Assembly: GCA_963976795.1 (NCBI GenBank)
Contig: CAXBLT010000009.1
Location: 1-64,000, forward strand
DNA: 64,000 nucleotides
Reading direction: 5' to 3'
Source: UBA7359 sp963976795
Lineage (GTDB): Bacteria > Pseudomonadota > Gammaproteobacteria > Eutrophobiales > Eutrophobiaceae
This document shows positions 34,260 through 42,974 of the stretch, one piece after another. Both the position numbers and the translations under genes were made by a program. Each line of letters starts with the position of its first letter. The stretch's first letter is position 1. The notes under the pieces were generated by a model. That model was not told the DNA's origin. It worked only from the letters and a program-made list of their open reading frames with translations, and ran no database searches.

Positions 34260-36695
34260 ATGTCAGAAGCCAACGAACAACTGCATAAGCAAATAAGAGA
34301 ATTAATACCAATCAACGAGTTACCCCAGACTCTTCAGGGAAGATTGTTGGTAAAAGCCAAGATCATGGAGGTCAAAAAATCACGCTTTATCTTCAAGCAA
34401 GGGGATAAAGATGATTATTCCTATTACCTCCTAGACGGTGAGATTGAGCTCCATGCAAATAAACAGTTAGATAGTGTGATTCAAAGTGGTAGTGACCGAG
34501 CAAAATATGCGCTAGCGCAATTGCAACCACGGCAATTTTCCGCAAAGGCCAAGACACCGGTCAAGATTCTATTGGTCGAGCGTAATAACCTCGATCAGCT
34601 TATGTTGTTGGCACAACAGACGCCGACTGAACCTACACTTAGATCCAGTACAGACATGGAAGTCGATGAAGTCGATGGTGTTGATGATGACACCGACTGG
34701 ATGACTCAGATGTTGCAATCAGAGTTGTTCTCAAAAATACCTATGGCGAATATCCACCAGTTATTTTCCTTGTTGGAAGAGGTTGAGTTCAGTGCCGGAG
34801 ACATCGTTATCAAGCAAGGCGATCCGGGCGACCATTATTACATTGTTTCTGAAGGTCGCTGCGCTGTTTCCAGAAAACCTTCGCCCAAGAGCAACGATGT
34901 TAAACTCGCGGAGCTAAAAACCGGCGATAGTTTTGGCGAAGAGGCTTTAATCTCGGAATCAACACGCAATGCCACTGTTACCATGATAACGGATGGTACC
35001 TTGATGAAGCTAGGTAAGGATACCTTTGTTGAACTCGTTAAAAAACCTACATTACAATCCCTAACATTTGATGAATCCGATGCATTGGTAAACGAAGGCA
35101 GCGCGAAATGGTTAGATGTTCGTTTTCCTAATGAACATGGAGAGTCGTCAATTGCCGGTAGTCTTAATATTCCACTGAACTCCTTGCGCCTGGAGTCCGA
35201 CAAGCTTGAATCTTCGATGATTTATATTCTTTATTGTGATACCGGGGGACGAAGTTCAACCGGTGCATTTTTATTAGCCGAAAGAGGATTCGATGTTTCT
35301 TATCTCGATGGTGGATTGGTGAATAACCCCGAAGCCGTCGGTGTACAAACAGTTGTTCCAAAAGTGTCGGAGCCGGTGAAACAAGTTACGGCTGCCCCTG
35401 AACAACAAAGTAAAGATAAAGATGAAGTTGATGCGAACGCTCGCATCGAGATGTTGAATGCTGAGTTGGAAACGACACAGGTAAAAATGGATAAGGCAGC
35501 GACATCAAAAGATGATTCTGATGCTGAAAAGAAGAGAGAGCATGATGCGAATCAGAAAAAGTTAGAGGAAGAAAAAGAAAAGCTGGAGCAAGAGAAGAGG
35601 TTAGCAGAATCAGAAGCAAAGAAAAAAACAGAGCAGGAAGAAGTTAGGCTCAAAAAACTTCAGGCTGAGTCTGATAAGCAAATGCAGCAGGAAAAGAAAA
35701 AGCTGGAAGAGATCTATAACAAAAATGCCAGGGACATGGAAAAAATACAAAAGGCAAAAGAAGAGGCAGAAGAAAACTTACGCAAGGAACGAGAGAAGCT
35801 GGAGAAGCAAGCTGAAGTTGCAAGAAAACAAATAGAAGAAGCAACGCGAATCAAACAGGAAGCCGAAGTTTCGAGAAAAAAACTGGAAGAGCTTGAGGCT
35901 TCGAAGAAGCTTCTGGAAGCAGCAGCAGAGAAGAAAAGACTGCAAGATGAGGAACGTGAAAAACAATTGCAAGCAGAAGCTAAGGCTAATATAGAAGAAG
36001 AACGTAAAAAACTGGCCGAACAATACGAACGTAACTCAAAAGAATTTGAAGAATTACAAAAAGGAAAAGCCGCTGCAGAGGCCGCAAAATTGGCGGCAAA
36101 AAAAGAAGCCGAAAAAATGATCCAGGAATATAAAACCTCACACGATAAAACGCGAGCTGAAGAAGTGGCCAAGCTAAAAGCTGAGCGGCAAAAACTGGAA
36201 GAAGAAGCACGAAAGATACAAGAAGCAATGAAACAAATTCAGGAGGCCAAACTTGAGGCGGCACAAGTCAAACAAGAGGCCCTCGCTGAAGCGGGTAGGT
36301 TAAAAGAAAAACAGATGGAATCGACCAGTTCCAGAGCGCAGCGTGAAAAACTGGAAGTCGAAATCAAGGCAGCTCAGGAAAAGGCCGTCGAGGCAGAACG
36401 CGAGATTGAAGATGCGGCTCATAGAGAAAAATTAACTGAATCTGCGAAACAAGTGAATGAAGCGGATCTAAGCAAAAAGAAAAAGCAAGAGGAGGCTTTT
36501 CTTGCTCAGGTCGAAGGTGATTTACAAGATTTTGAAGAAAAGCAGGAAGAAGAGGCGGCTTCTGTTACTCAGGTACAAATGCATTCGGATATGATGAAAC
36601 GCATTAAACTCAAGGCAGCGGATGCCAAAAAGAAGGCTGCCCAGGCTAATTCAAGTCTGCTTGATGATATTTCTAATCAGCTTGAAAATAAATAG
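34260..36695 (+). CDS. Cyclic nucleotide-binding x2 + rhodanese + long coiled-coil protein (paralogue 1)
   Basis: 811 residues. Two CNB-like domains lie at about 20-125 and 150-270. The second has a good phosphate-binding cassette (FGEEALISESTRNATV, with the Arg); the first is degenerate. A rhodanese domain follows (about 270-365), with Cys326 in the active loop YCDTGGRSS. The rest (about 380-790) is a charged, Glu/Lys/Gln-rich coiled coil. There are no TM helices and no HTH, so it is not a CRP-type regulator. A second copy lies at 39.3-41.1 kb. Possibly a cAMP- or c-di-GMP-sensing scaffold; the ligand is unknown. Confidence 0.88.
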   Translation: MSEANEQLHKQIRELIPINELPQTLQGRLLVKAKIMEVKKSRFIFKQGDKDDYSYYLLDGEIELHANKQLDSVIQSGSDRAKYALAQLQPRQFSAKAKTPVKILLVERNNLDQLMLLAQQTPTEPTLRSSTDMEVDEVDGVDDDTDWMTQMLQSELFSKIPMANIHQLFSLLEEVEFSAGDIVIKQGDPGDHYYIVSEGRCAVSRKPSPKSNDVKLAELKTGDSFGEEALISESTRNATVTMITDGTLMKLGKDTFVELVKKPTLQSLTFDESDALVNEGSAKWLDVRFPNEHGESSIAGSLNIPLNSLRLESDKLESSMIYILYCDTGGRSSTGAFLLAERGFDVSYLDGGLVNNPEAVGVQTVVPKVSEPVKQVTAAPEQQSKDKDEVDANARIEMLNAELETTQVKMDKAATSKDDSDAEKKREHDANQKKLEEEKEKLEQEKRLAESEAKKKTEQEEVRLKKLQAESDKQMQQEKKKLEEIYNKNARDMEKIQKAKEEAEENLRKEREKLEKQAEVARKQIEEATRIKQEAEVSRKKLEELEASKKLLEAAAEKKRLQDEEREKQLQAEAKANIEEERKKLAEQYERNSKEFEELQKGKAAAEAAKLAAKKEAEKMIQEYKTSHDKTRAEEVAKLKAERQKLEEEARKIQEAMKQIQEAKLEAAQVKQEALAEAGRLKEKQMESTSSRAQREKLEVEIKAAQEKAVEAEREIEDAAHREKLTESAKQVNEADLSKKKKQEEAFLAQVEGDLQDFEEKQEEEAASVTQVQMHSDMMKRIKLKAADAKKKAAQANSSLLDDISNQLENK

Positions 36696-36778
36696 TCCGT
36701 TCGTTTAATCTTCAATTGACTGTAATTCATTAGAACAACTTTCCCTATTAATTATTTGAGCTAAAGGAGTTTAATTAT

Positions 36779-37327
36779 ATGAGTGATCGCATTGTCATGC
36801 GTGTCGGTGAAGCGTTAGTTGCGGGTGGTCCACCAGGAACAGCGGCTGAGCCAGAGGTTGTGATTGGTGAGTTAGATGGTCCCGTCGGTAATGCTTTCGC
36901 AAACTTGATTGGCGATCAGGTAAAAGGTCATTCACGGGTGTTGGCTATCATGAATACCGATATTATGGTTAAGCCGGCAACGTTAATGGTGAGTAAAGTA
37001 ACGGTCAATAAGGAACGTTATACTAATATTCTAATGGGAACGGTACAAGGTGCGACAGCAAATGGCGTGCTTGATGCTGTAAGAAATGGAGACATTCCAA
37101 AAGAAAAGGCAAATGACCTTGGTATTATAGTTTCTGTCTGGTTGAACCCACTAGTTGCAAAAGCTGATGATCTTGATCATAAGATATTATTTGATATTCA
37201 TCGTAAGGCGACTGCTATGGCAATTCATAAAGCTATGAATAATGAACCGGACATCGATTGGTTACTGGAAAATCAGGAAGAGATAGTACATAAGTATTAT
37301 CAAATGGGACTGGACGGCAAGATCTGA
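36779..37327 (+). CDS. Formaldehyde-activating-enzyme (Fae) family protein with altered active site
   Basis: 182 residues with clear Fae-family blocks: RVGEALVAGG at the start, GPVGNAFANL, LMVSKVTVN and IPKEKANDLGIIVSVWL. Fae joins formaldehyde to tetrahydromethanopterin. In my alignment the catalytic His of the 'AHID' segment in characterised Fae is replaced here by Glu24-Pro25 (GTAAEPEVVIG), so the classical reaction is doubtful. This fits the Fae-like paralogues of unknown role. AGGAG precedes the ATG. No methanopterin genes are nearby; its neighbours are the CNB-rhodanese genes. Confidence 0.82.
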   Translation: MSDRIVMRVGEALVAGGPPGTAAEPEVVIGELDGPVGNAFANLIGDQVKGHSRVLAIMNTDIMVKPATLMVSKVTVNKERYTNILMGTVQGATANGVLDAVRNGDIPKEKANDLGIIVSVWLNPLVAKADDLDHKILFDIHRKATAMAIHKAMNNEPDIDWLLENQEEIVHKYYQMGLDGKI

Positions 37328-37355
37328 TGTGCTTATTGAATAGGCTTGTTATGTC

Positions 37356-38624
37356 ATGCGTGACGAAAGCATGGACACTCTAAAGAATATGTCTGATTTA
37401 TTAAAACCAGGTGTATTAACACTGTTGCTTTTTTTTCCTTTCTTAAGTGTAGCAGAAGAGAACGAACCTGAACCCGTCATTAATAGTAATAAGATCTTAT
37501 TATCAGGTGAACTGTCCTCACCTTATCATCGAGTAGACTCTGTAGTGTTCAACAATGGATTCTATGAATTTCAAGTTGAATCCGATATTGGAGATTTTGA
37601 ATTAAAATCTTTGGCGGTACTGAAGAAACGACTTAATGAAATCAGGATTCTGTCGCAAGCAATAGAACAATACAATAATCAGAACGAAGAGTTTTCAGAT
37701 GAGCTACGTAGCCAATTAATTCTTTCTGACGATTCTGCAGTTGATTTTCTGACTTCACCTATAAGAACTGCGAGAAACCTGGCCGGGCAATTGGGTAATA
37801 ATCTGGGCGCGACACTGGAAGGTGAAGATCCTTTTGTCAGAGATAGATTAAACCGGTATTCACTCAGAGAACCAAATGATCCGACAGTTGCCAGACATAA
37901 ACGTAATGCGTCGTTTCAACTAGGTCTTGATATGTATTCCAGTAATTACAAAGTACAATCTTTTTTGAATACTGTTGCCAATGCACGGGCCTCTGGTAAA
38001 GTCTCTGCCGGTGTCGGTTTGAATAGTGGTTTTACAACTACTCAGAATCAGAACGAGATGGACACTAAAGTAAGCTATATTCTAAAGAGTAAAACGCTGG
38101 CCGAACTGAACGAATATAATGTTGATCTGCTTTTGAAAATGGGAATCAACAAAAAGCTGATCAAGGCATTTATAGAACATACGGTCCTATCACCAACAAA
38201 TAAAACGATAATTACAACTTATCTTTCGGGGCTTGAAAAAGTATCCAGACTCGATTCATACATCGAAGTAGTTTTGACTGCAGACGATGAGGTAGTCGCG
38301 CTTATATTTGAGCAACTTAGCAAAATGTTGTTTCGGTACTATAAAGAAACCGAAAAATTTTCTGCATTTTATAACTTTAAAGGTCAAGCAGCTGTGCTGA
38401 CCGAGTCACGAAGAATTGTTTTTTTTGAATATGCAGACTTGTTGATTTGGTCTGAAGAAAATGAAAAAAAATATACGCAAGCAGCAAAACATGCGATGAC
38501 TTCTGGGTATAAAGGCTGGGAGGTCGTTAGTCTTGGAAGCATATCATCACTAACCGAGCAACAGTTGGATGTATTAGCATTAAAGCATCAGGCTAACTTT
38601 CTCGAATCATCAAGCGCCAGATGA
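37356..38624 (+). CDS. Exported hypothetical protein, helical
   Basis: 422 residues with a hydrophobic signal segment at about 17-32 (PGVLTLLLFFPFLSVAEE), so the protein is probably periplasmic. The start is uncertain (ATG at 37356, 37371 or 37389; none has a strong SD). After the signal, a beta-like N-terminal part (LSGELSSPYHRVDSVVF) is followed by a largely alpha-helical body with charged heptads. I recognise no family. It starts 28 bp after the fae-like gene, so they probably form an operon. It overlaps the convergent next gene by 15 bp at the 3' end. Confidence 0.65.
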   Translation: MRDESMDTLKNMSDLLKPGVLTLLLFFPFLSVAEENEPEPVINSNKILLSGELSSPYHRVDSVVFNNGFYEFQVESDIGDFELKSLAVLKKRLNEIRILSQAIEQYNNQNEEFSDELRSQLILSDDSAVDFLTSPIRTARNLAGQLGNNLGATLEGEDPFVRDRLNRYSLREPNDPTVARHKRNASFQLGLDMYSSNYKVQSFLNTVANARASGKVSAGVGLNSGFTTTQNQNEMDTKVSYILKSKTLAELNEYNVDLLLKMGINKKLIKAFIEHTVLSPTNKTIITTYLSGLEKVSRLDSYIEVVLTADDEVVALIFEQLSKMLFRYYKETEKFSAFYNFKGQAAVLTESRRIVFFEYADLLIWSEENEKKYTQAAKHAMTSGYKGWEVVSLGSISSLTEQQLDVLALKHQANFLESSSAR

Positions 38625-38909
38625 TTTAATAGACAGATTTTGAATTTGCTTTTTTAGTTTATCATTTCGGCTATTTTGGAGGTTCAATAGCAGTGTTCTT
38701 ATATTTTTCATGTGCTTCATATATATAGTGAGCAAACCTATTTCTATAGGTGTTTTTGTACTACCAATAGAACGAATTCTTTCTTCGTAGTAACTTAGAT
38801 CATTCAGTAGCATCTCCTCGTTATCATCGAGCATCTTTTCATAATGGAATATTTCCCAAAGTAATTCTTTTTCTTCTTCATCTATCTTTAGCAATTCGTT
38901 TGTTGACAC
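38610..38909 (-). CDS. Hypothetical small helical protein
   Basis: A 99-residue highly charged alpha-helical protein (EEEKELLWEIFHYEKMLDDNEEML, given as a Glu-rich stretch from about 10 to 33) with heptad-like spacing and a basic end (KLKKQIQNLSIKS). A Ser/Ala C-terminus overlaps the convergent neighbour. GAGGGTACA precedes the start. Possibly a coiled-coil partner of the long coiled-coil proteins on either side; that is only inference from position. Confidence 0.5.
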   Translation of the reverse strand: MSTNELLKIDEEEKELLWEIFHYEKMLDDNEEMLLNDLSYYEERIRSIGSTKTPIEIGLLTIYMKHMKNIRTLLLNLQNSRNDKLKKQIQNLSIKSSGA

Positions 38910-39260
38910 TTGTGTACCCTCGTAATCGTAATAATCTTATGTAGCGCAATCGCTGTGCCAAGAGAAGGCACAATCAACTAAAGATAATAAAAACAAATAG
39001 ATAGCTTGAAAATACAGGTTTTAACTTGTCAGTTTTTTGTTATAAAACAGCTTAATGCGTCGTTCGAACACGACAATATTTGAAGGTTTAAAAGTTAAAT
39101 ATCTGAAAATAATTTTTTAAAAGTGAGCGATTAATCATGTGAGCATGTTCACAGAAACAGCTATTTGAGGTGTTAAGAGAATGCATTAATGGCTTAAATG
39201 TATTGAATCATTATCAGAGCATAATCCTTACAAAGTAAAACCACGGACACATGAGTAGAT
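38910..39260. other. Intergenic region of about 350 bp
   Basis: No gene seen. One short hairpin (GTGCC/GGCAC with a 7-nt loop, about 38957-38973) lies near the start of the minus-strand gene, and a few AT-rich tracts follow. It should contain the divergent promoters of the small helical protein and of CNB-rhodanese paralogue 2. Confidence 0.4.
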
Positions 39261-41108
39261 ATGGTATCACCGCCTAATATTGAGTTAGCCAGTATCCTTA
39301 AAACACTTATACCGATAAACAATCTGTCGAAAGACAACATTGAATTAATTGTTTCAGGGTCAAACGTGAAAGCAGTGCCTAAAGATCGTATCGTTTTTAG
39401 TGAAGGTGATAATGACGATTATGCTTTTTATCTGCTTAAAGGTGAGCTGAAACTAATTTCAACAGATAATACAGACTTTCGCATCTATTCGGGAACAGAT
39501 GGCGCGCGCTATCCACTAGCCCAATTCCAGCCTCGACAATACACTGCAAGAGCGGAAGATGATTCTTTAATTCTCTGTATAGACAAAACATTGCTGGATT
39601 CATTACTCATTGGTAATGATGTAGGCATAGCGAGTTGTAACCCCGGGCTTGAGGTTAATGATATAGGTAGTGATGGAGATGAAGATTGGATGACAAGAAT
39701 TTTGCAGTCTCCTCTTTACAATAATATTTCAGTTGAAAATATCCAAAAGATATTCTCTAAAATAGAATCAATCAATGTCAGTGAAGGTGATGTTATTGTT
39801 AATCAGGGCGACAACGGTGATTATTATTACATTATCCAATCTGGCCGCTGTCAAATCAGCAGGAGACCAACGCCGACTGCTCAGGATATTAATCTGGCTC
39901 AAATAAGAGAAGGTGATGCCTTTGGGGAAGAGGCCATTATTGCAAATACTAAGCGCAATGCTTCTGTCACCATGCTCACGAATGGTCGATTAATGCGTTT
40001 AAGCAAAGATGATTTTGTAGAACTCATTTTATTTTCGATACTACAAAAAGTAGATTTTGAAACAGCGCAAGCTATAGAAAAAGAGGGGGCCATATGGTTG
40101 GATGTTCGGTTCCCGGATGAGTATCAGGATTATTCTGTAGAAGGAAGCATCAATATACCCTTAAATATACTTCGCTTACAGCTTGGAAAGCTGGATAGAA
40201 CAAAGCAATACATTACTTGTTGCGATACCGGCTCTCGTTGCGCAATAGCTGCTTATATCCTTGCTCAGCATGGTTATGATGTTTATCAATTGAATAGTGG
40301 CTTAAAAACACTCTTCAGACATGTAGCTAAAGATCAAACGAAAATGATTAAAAGTGATTTAAGCTCTGCAAATATCTTACCCTTCAAGAAAAATGAGACA
40401 TCAAATGAAAATATCAATGAACACGATAATATTATATATGGAGAATTGAAAGAACTTCGTCAAGAGCTTGAAAGCATACGGGGAAAGTTTAAGGATATAT
40501 CACATATACAAGATATTGCTTCTGAATTAAAAAAAACAGTAGTTGAACTGACAGACAAGAAATTTAAAGAGCAACGAAAAAAAATAACTTTACAGACACA
40601 AAGTTCCAACAAACTGGTTCAACAAGCAAAGAAAATGTATGAGAAGATAGAGCAAGAACGACAGTCTATTTGCAAGATAGTAGAAACACAGCAGCAGAAA
40701 CATGAAGAAACAGTGGCGCATTTTCAAGCTGAGATAAATAAACGGTTTATTGAAGAAGAAAAGAAGATGCAGGAATTTTATTCATGGAAGGCAAATGAGA
40801 TTGAAAAAATAAAGAATATGCATCAAGCAGCCGAGGCAGAGTACATTAAAGTAAAAACGATAGGAAAAACTGAACAGGGTGTGCAACAATCCGCACAAAA
40901 CCACGCATTAAATAATGATCTTAAGGAATGGTTGGCGGAACAGGTAAAAAATGAATTATCTCCGATCAATAAGGAGGTTAGAAAAGTTAAGGGAAGAATA
41001 GTGCAACAAGCGGATGTGCGACATAAAAAGGCAAAACAAATATCAAAAATACATGATCAAAGTCTATCCGCGGAAATTGATTGTTTGCTAAAAGATCTAA
41101 ATAAATAG
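39261..41108 (+). CDS. Cyclic nucleotide-binding x2 + rhodanese + coiled-coil protein (paralogue 2)
   Basis: 615 residues, the same order as the protein at 34.3-36.7 kb: CNB1 (about 15-120), CNB2 (about 145-265, cassette FGEEAIIANTKRNASV), rhodanese (about 265-360) and a shorter coiled coil (about 385-600). The rhodanese loop is CCDTGSRC, with Cys at 320 and 321, so the active Cys is retained. The N-terminal half aligns along its length with paralogue 1 (e.g. EDWMTRILQSPLY versus TDWMTQMLQSELF). A local duplication is the simplest explanation. The coiled coils have diverged most. Confidence 0.88.
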   Translation: MVSPPNIELASILKTLIPINNLSKDNIELIVSGSNVKAVPKDRIVFSEGDNDDYAFYLLKGELKLISTDNTDFRIYSGTDGARYPLAQFQPRQYTARAEDDSLILCIDKTLLDSLLIGNDVGIASCNPGLEVNDIGSDGDEDWMTRILQSPLYNNISVENIQKIFSKIESINVSEGDVIVNQGDNGDYYYIIQSGRCQISRRPTPTAQDINLAQIREGDAFGEEAIIANTKRNASVTMLTNGRLMRLSKDDFVELILFSILQKVDFETAQAIEKEGAIWLDVRFPDEYQDYSVEGSINIPLNILRLQLGKLDRTKQYITCCDTGSRCAIAAYILAQHGYDVYQLNSGLKTLFRHVAKDQTKMIKSDLSSANILPFKKNETSNENINEHDNIIYGELKELRQELESIRGKFKDISHIQDIASELKKTVVELTDKKFKEQRKKITLQTQSSNKLVQQAKKMYEKIEQERQSICKIVETQQQKHEETVAHFQAEINKRFIEEEKKMQEFYSWKANEIEKIKNMHQAAEAEYIKVKTIGKTEQGVQQSAQNHALNNDLKEWLAEQVKNELSPINKEVRKVKGRIVQQADVRHKKAKQISKIHDQSLSAEIDCLLKDLNK

Positions 41109-41134
41109 CATTAGTGAAAACCCGCTTCAATCTT

Positions 41135-41212
41135 CGGGATTTTTAATGCTGTGTTAACAACGCTATTTTAAGTTGATTGAATAAGGGGGCATGAATATAT
41201 AATATGCCCTCA
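41135..41212. other. Weak hairpins after CNB-rhodanese paralogue 2
   Basis: Two small inverted repeats lie in the gap before the convergent PHP gene. One is a CCCG/CGGG pair followed by five T's; the other is GGGCAT (41187-41192) pairing with ATGCCC (41204-41209). The first could terminate the plus-strand gene, but its stem is short. Low certainty. Confidence 0.3.
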
Positions 41213-41251
41213 TTAGGGTTTGTGTATAAACTTGTGGGCGTTACTTTATTT

Positions 41252-42082
41252 TTACCACACTTCCCATACAGGTGTGAGTCCCTGCGGTAACTCTGTGAGT
41301 TTCCCTAGTTGACTCCAGGCGGTGTTTCCACTGTGAAAATCGGAACCGACCGACGCCGCTGTATCGTAACGTTTAGCATAAGCCGTAGCCATTTCAATTT
41401 CATTTGACTGGTTATGCCCTGTGACAACTTCAATAGCGCTGCCGCCGAGCTCTTTAAAATCTTTTATTAATTCACGCAATTTTGTTGCTGTTAGTTTATA
41501 ACGTAGTGGATGTGCTATAACGGAAACCCCGCCAGCATTATTGATTTGAGTAATAGTATCTTCCAGGCTAGGCCATTCAACAGCAGCATACCCCGGTTTG
41601 TTATTGACTAGATAACGTTTGAAGACATCTGTCTGGTTTTTTGCATTACCATTTTCAATTAGGTAAGTTGAAAAGTGTTGACGAGTTACGGTGCCTCCAG
41701 CTGCGATTCGTTTGGCATTTTCATATGCATCATTAATTCCGACCTTTTTGAGTTTTTCACCTATTTTGATGGCGCGTTCTTCACGTAGTTGATTCAGGTG
41801 GGTTGTTGCATCAATTATAGTTTTGCTCTCTGCGTTAAAATTCAGACCAACGACATGGATCGTTTTATTATTCCATAGACATGATAACTCGATACCATTA
41901 ATGAGAGTGATATTATATTTTTTTGCTGCACTTTGTGCGGCAGCTAAACCTGAAACTGTATCGTGGTCAGTTAACGCCAATGTATTGATCCCTACTGAAT
42001 GAGCTTTTTCGACTAACAACGCGGGTGACAAAATGCCATCTGACGCAGTTGAATGAGTGTGTAAGTCGAAAACGTGTGACAT
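41252..42082 (-). CDS. PHP-domain phosphoesterase, YciV/RNase AM-like
   Basis: A 276-residue PHP metal-dependent phosphoesterase. Metal motifs: FDLHTHSTASDG at the N-terminus, LALTDHDTVSGLAAAQ, a GIELSCLW block, VIAHPLRY and GSDFHSG near the C-terminus. The E. coli family member YciV (RNase AM) trims 5' ends of rRNA and also acts on 3',5'-nucleotides. It starts an operon-like run with yajQ upstream (11 bp gap). Confidence 0.92.
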   Translation of the reverse strand: MSHVFDLHTHSTASDGILSPALLVEKAHSVGINTLALTDHDTVSGLAAAQSAAKKYNITLINGIELSCLWNNKTIHVVGLNFNAESKTIIDATTHLNQLREERAIKIGEKLKKVGINDAYENAKRIAAGGTVTRQHFSTYLIENGNAKNQTDVFKRYLVNNKPGYAAVEWPSLEDTITQINNAGGVSVIAHPLRYKLTATKLRELIKDFKELGGSAIEVVTGHNQSNEIEMATAYAKRYDTAASVGSDFHSGNTAWSQLGKLTELPQGLTPVWEVW

Positions 42083-42093
42083 TAGTTTTACGT

Positions 42094-42576
42094 TTAGTCC
42101 CGAAAATTTATATATTGCAAAGGGAGTTCAAATTTTGCGTCTTTAATCGCTGCAATCGTTTCTTGTAAGTCATCACGTTTTTTTCCAGTGATCCTGACCT
42201 GATCTCCCTGAATCGCCGCCTGGACTTTTAGCTTGCTACCCTTGATCATTTTTACAATCTTTCTGGCAAGTTCTGTATCAACGCCTTTTTTTATTACAAC
42301 GGATTGTCTAGCTTCCTTGTTATTTTCTACAATATCGCCGTACTCCAGACAACGAGTATCAATACTGCGTTTCACTATTTTTGTCTCAAGTATGTCATGA
42401 ATCTGTTTAACCTGAAATTCAGATGAAGAGATGATAGTCAGACTGTTTTCTACCAATTCAATCTTTGAATCGGTTCCCTTAAAGTCAAAGCGATTGCTTA
42501 TTTCTCTGTTTGCTTGATCAATCGCGTTAGTAAGTTCATGTTGGTCAATTTCAGATACAACATCAAATGAAGGCAT
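42094..42576 (-). CDS. yajQ: YajQ family nucleotide-binding protein
   Basis: A 160-residue protein with the complete YajQ fold: start MPSFDVVSEIDQHE, SNRFDFKGTDSKIE, and end LPLQYINFRD. Members bind nucleotides or tRNA, and one (Xanthomonas) binds cyclic-di-GMP. Full family length. It lies between the PHP gene and a DUF3301 gene. Confidence 0.96.
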   Translation of the reverse strand: MPSFDVVSEIDQHELTNAIDQANREISNRFDFKGTDSKIELVENSLTIISSSEFQVKQIHDILETKIVKRSIDTRCLEYGDIVENNKEARQSVVIKKGVDTELARKIVKMIKGSKLKVQAAIQGDQVRITGKKRDDLQETIAAIKDAKFELPLQYINFRD

Positions 42577-42595
42577 TGTTTAACTCTCCGTTGAT

Positions 42596-42934
42596 TTAAT
42601 CTTTTTTGTTTAAACTGGATTCCAGAATTATACCATCTGGATGGTCAAGCTGTATCGATTCTAAGTGATGTCCGATCACATAGGCGGTGCCGCTAAAACG
42701 GTTTTGACCATCAGGACTAAATTCAAAATGGTAATAACGGTGAAATGCAAAATTACCAGAAAAATTACGCCCGGGCTTTATCGATGTCATTGCCACAGAT
42801 TCATCCAGGAATTGATAACTTAAATCACGACAATATCGCCGTGAACATTTCACGGCTAGTTCGCGCGCATGTAATGCATCTTGCCAAAACCAGATACCAA
42901 GACCAAGTATGATCAGGAAAAGTATTTCGTTCAT
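42596..42934 (-). CDS. DUF3301 domain membrane protein
   Basis: 112 residues. One N-terminal TM helix (about 3-18, LFLIILGLGIWFW) is followed by a small domain with CRRYCRDLSYQFLDE and a beta part (FHRYYHFEFSPDGQNRFSG). These are the DUF3301 landmarks: two Cys three apart, then FLDxSV. Function unknown; common in gammaproteobacteria next to ApbE-like genes or MoxR/NQR loci. Confidence 0.88.
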   Translation of the reverse strand: MNEILFLIILGLGIWFWQDALHARELAVKCSRRYCRDLSYQFLDESVAMTSIKPGRNFSGNFAFHRYYHFEFSPDGQNRFSGTAYVIGHHLESIQLDHPDGIILESSLNKKD

Positions 42935-42974
42935 CTTTTATTATTTATAAATTTATTGAGCTAGAGCGTAACGT

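Noticed and set aside
35386..36264. Long minus-strand open frames across the CNB-rhodanese coiled coil
   Set aside because: They are antisense shadows of Glu/Lys-rich codons (Ser/Phe/Leu-rich translations), without RBS.
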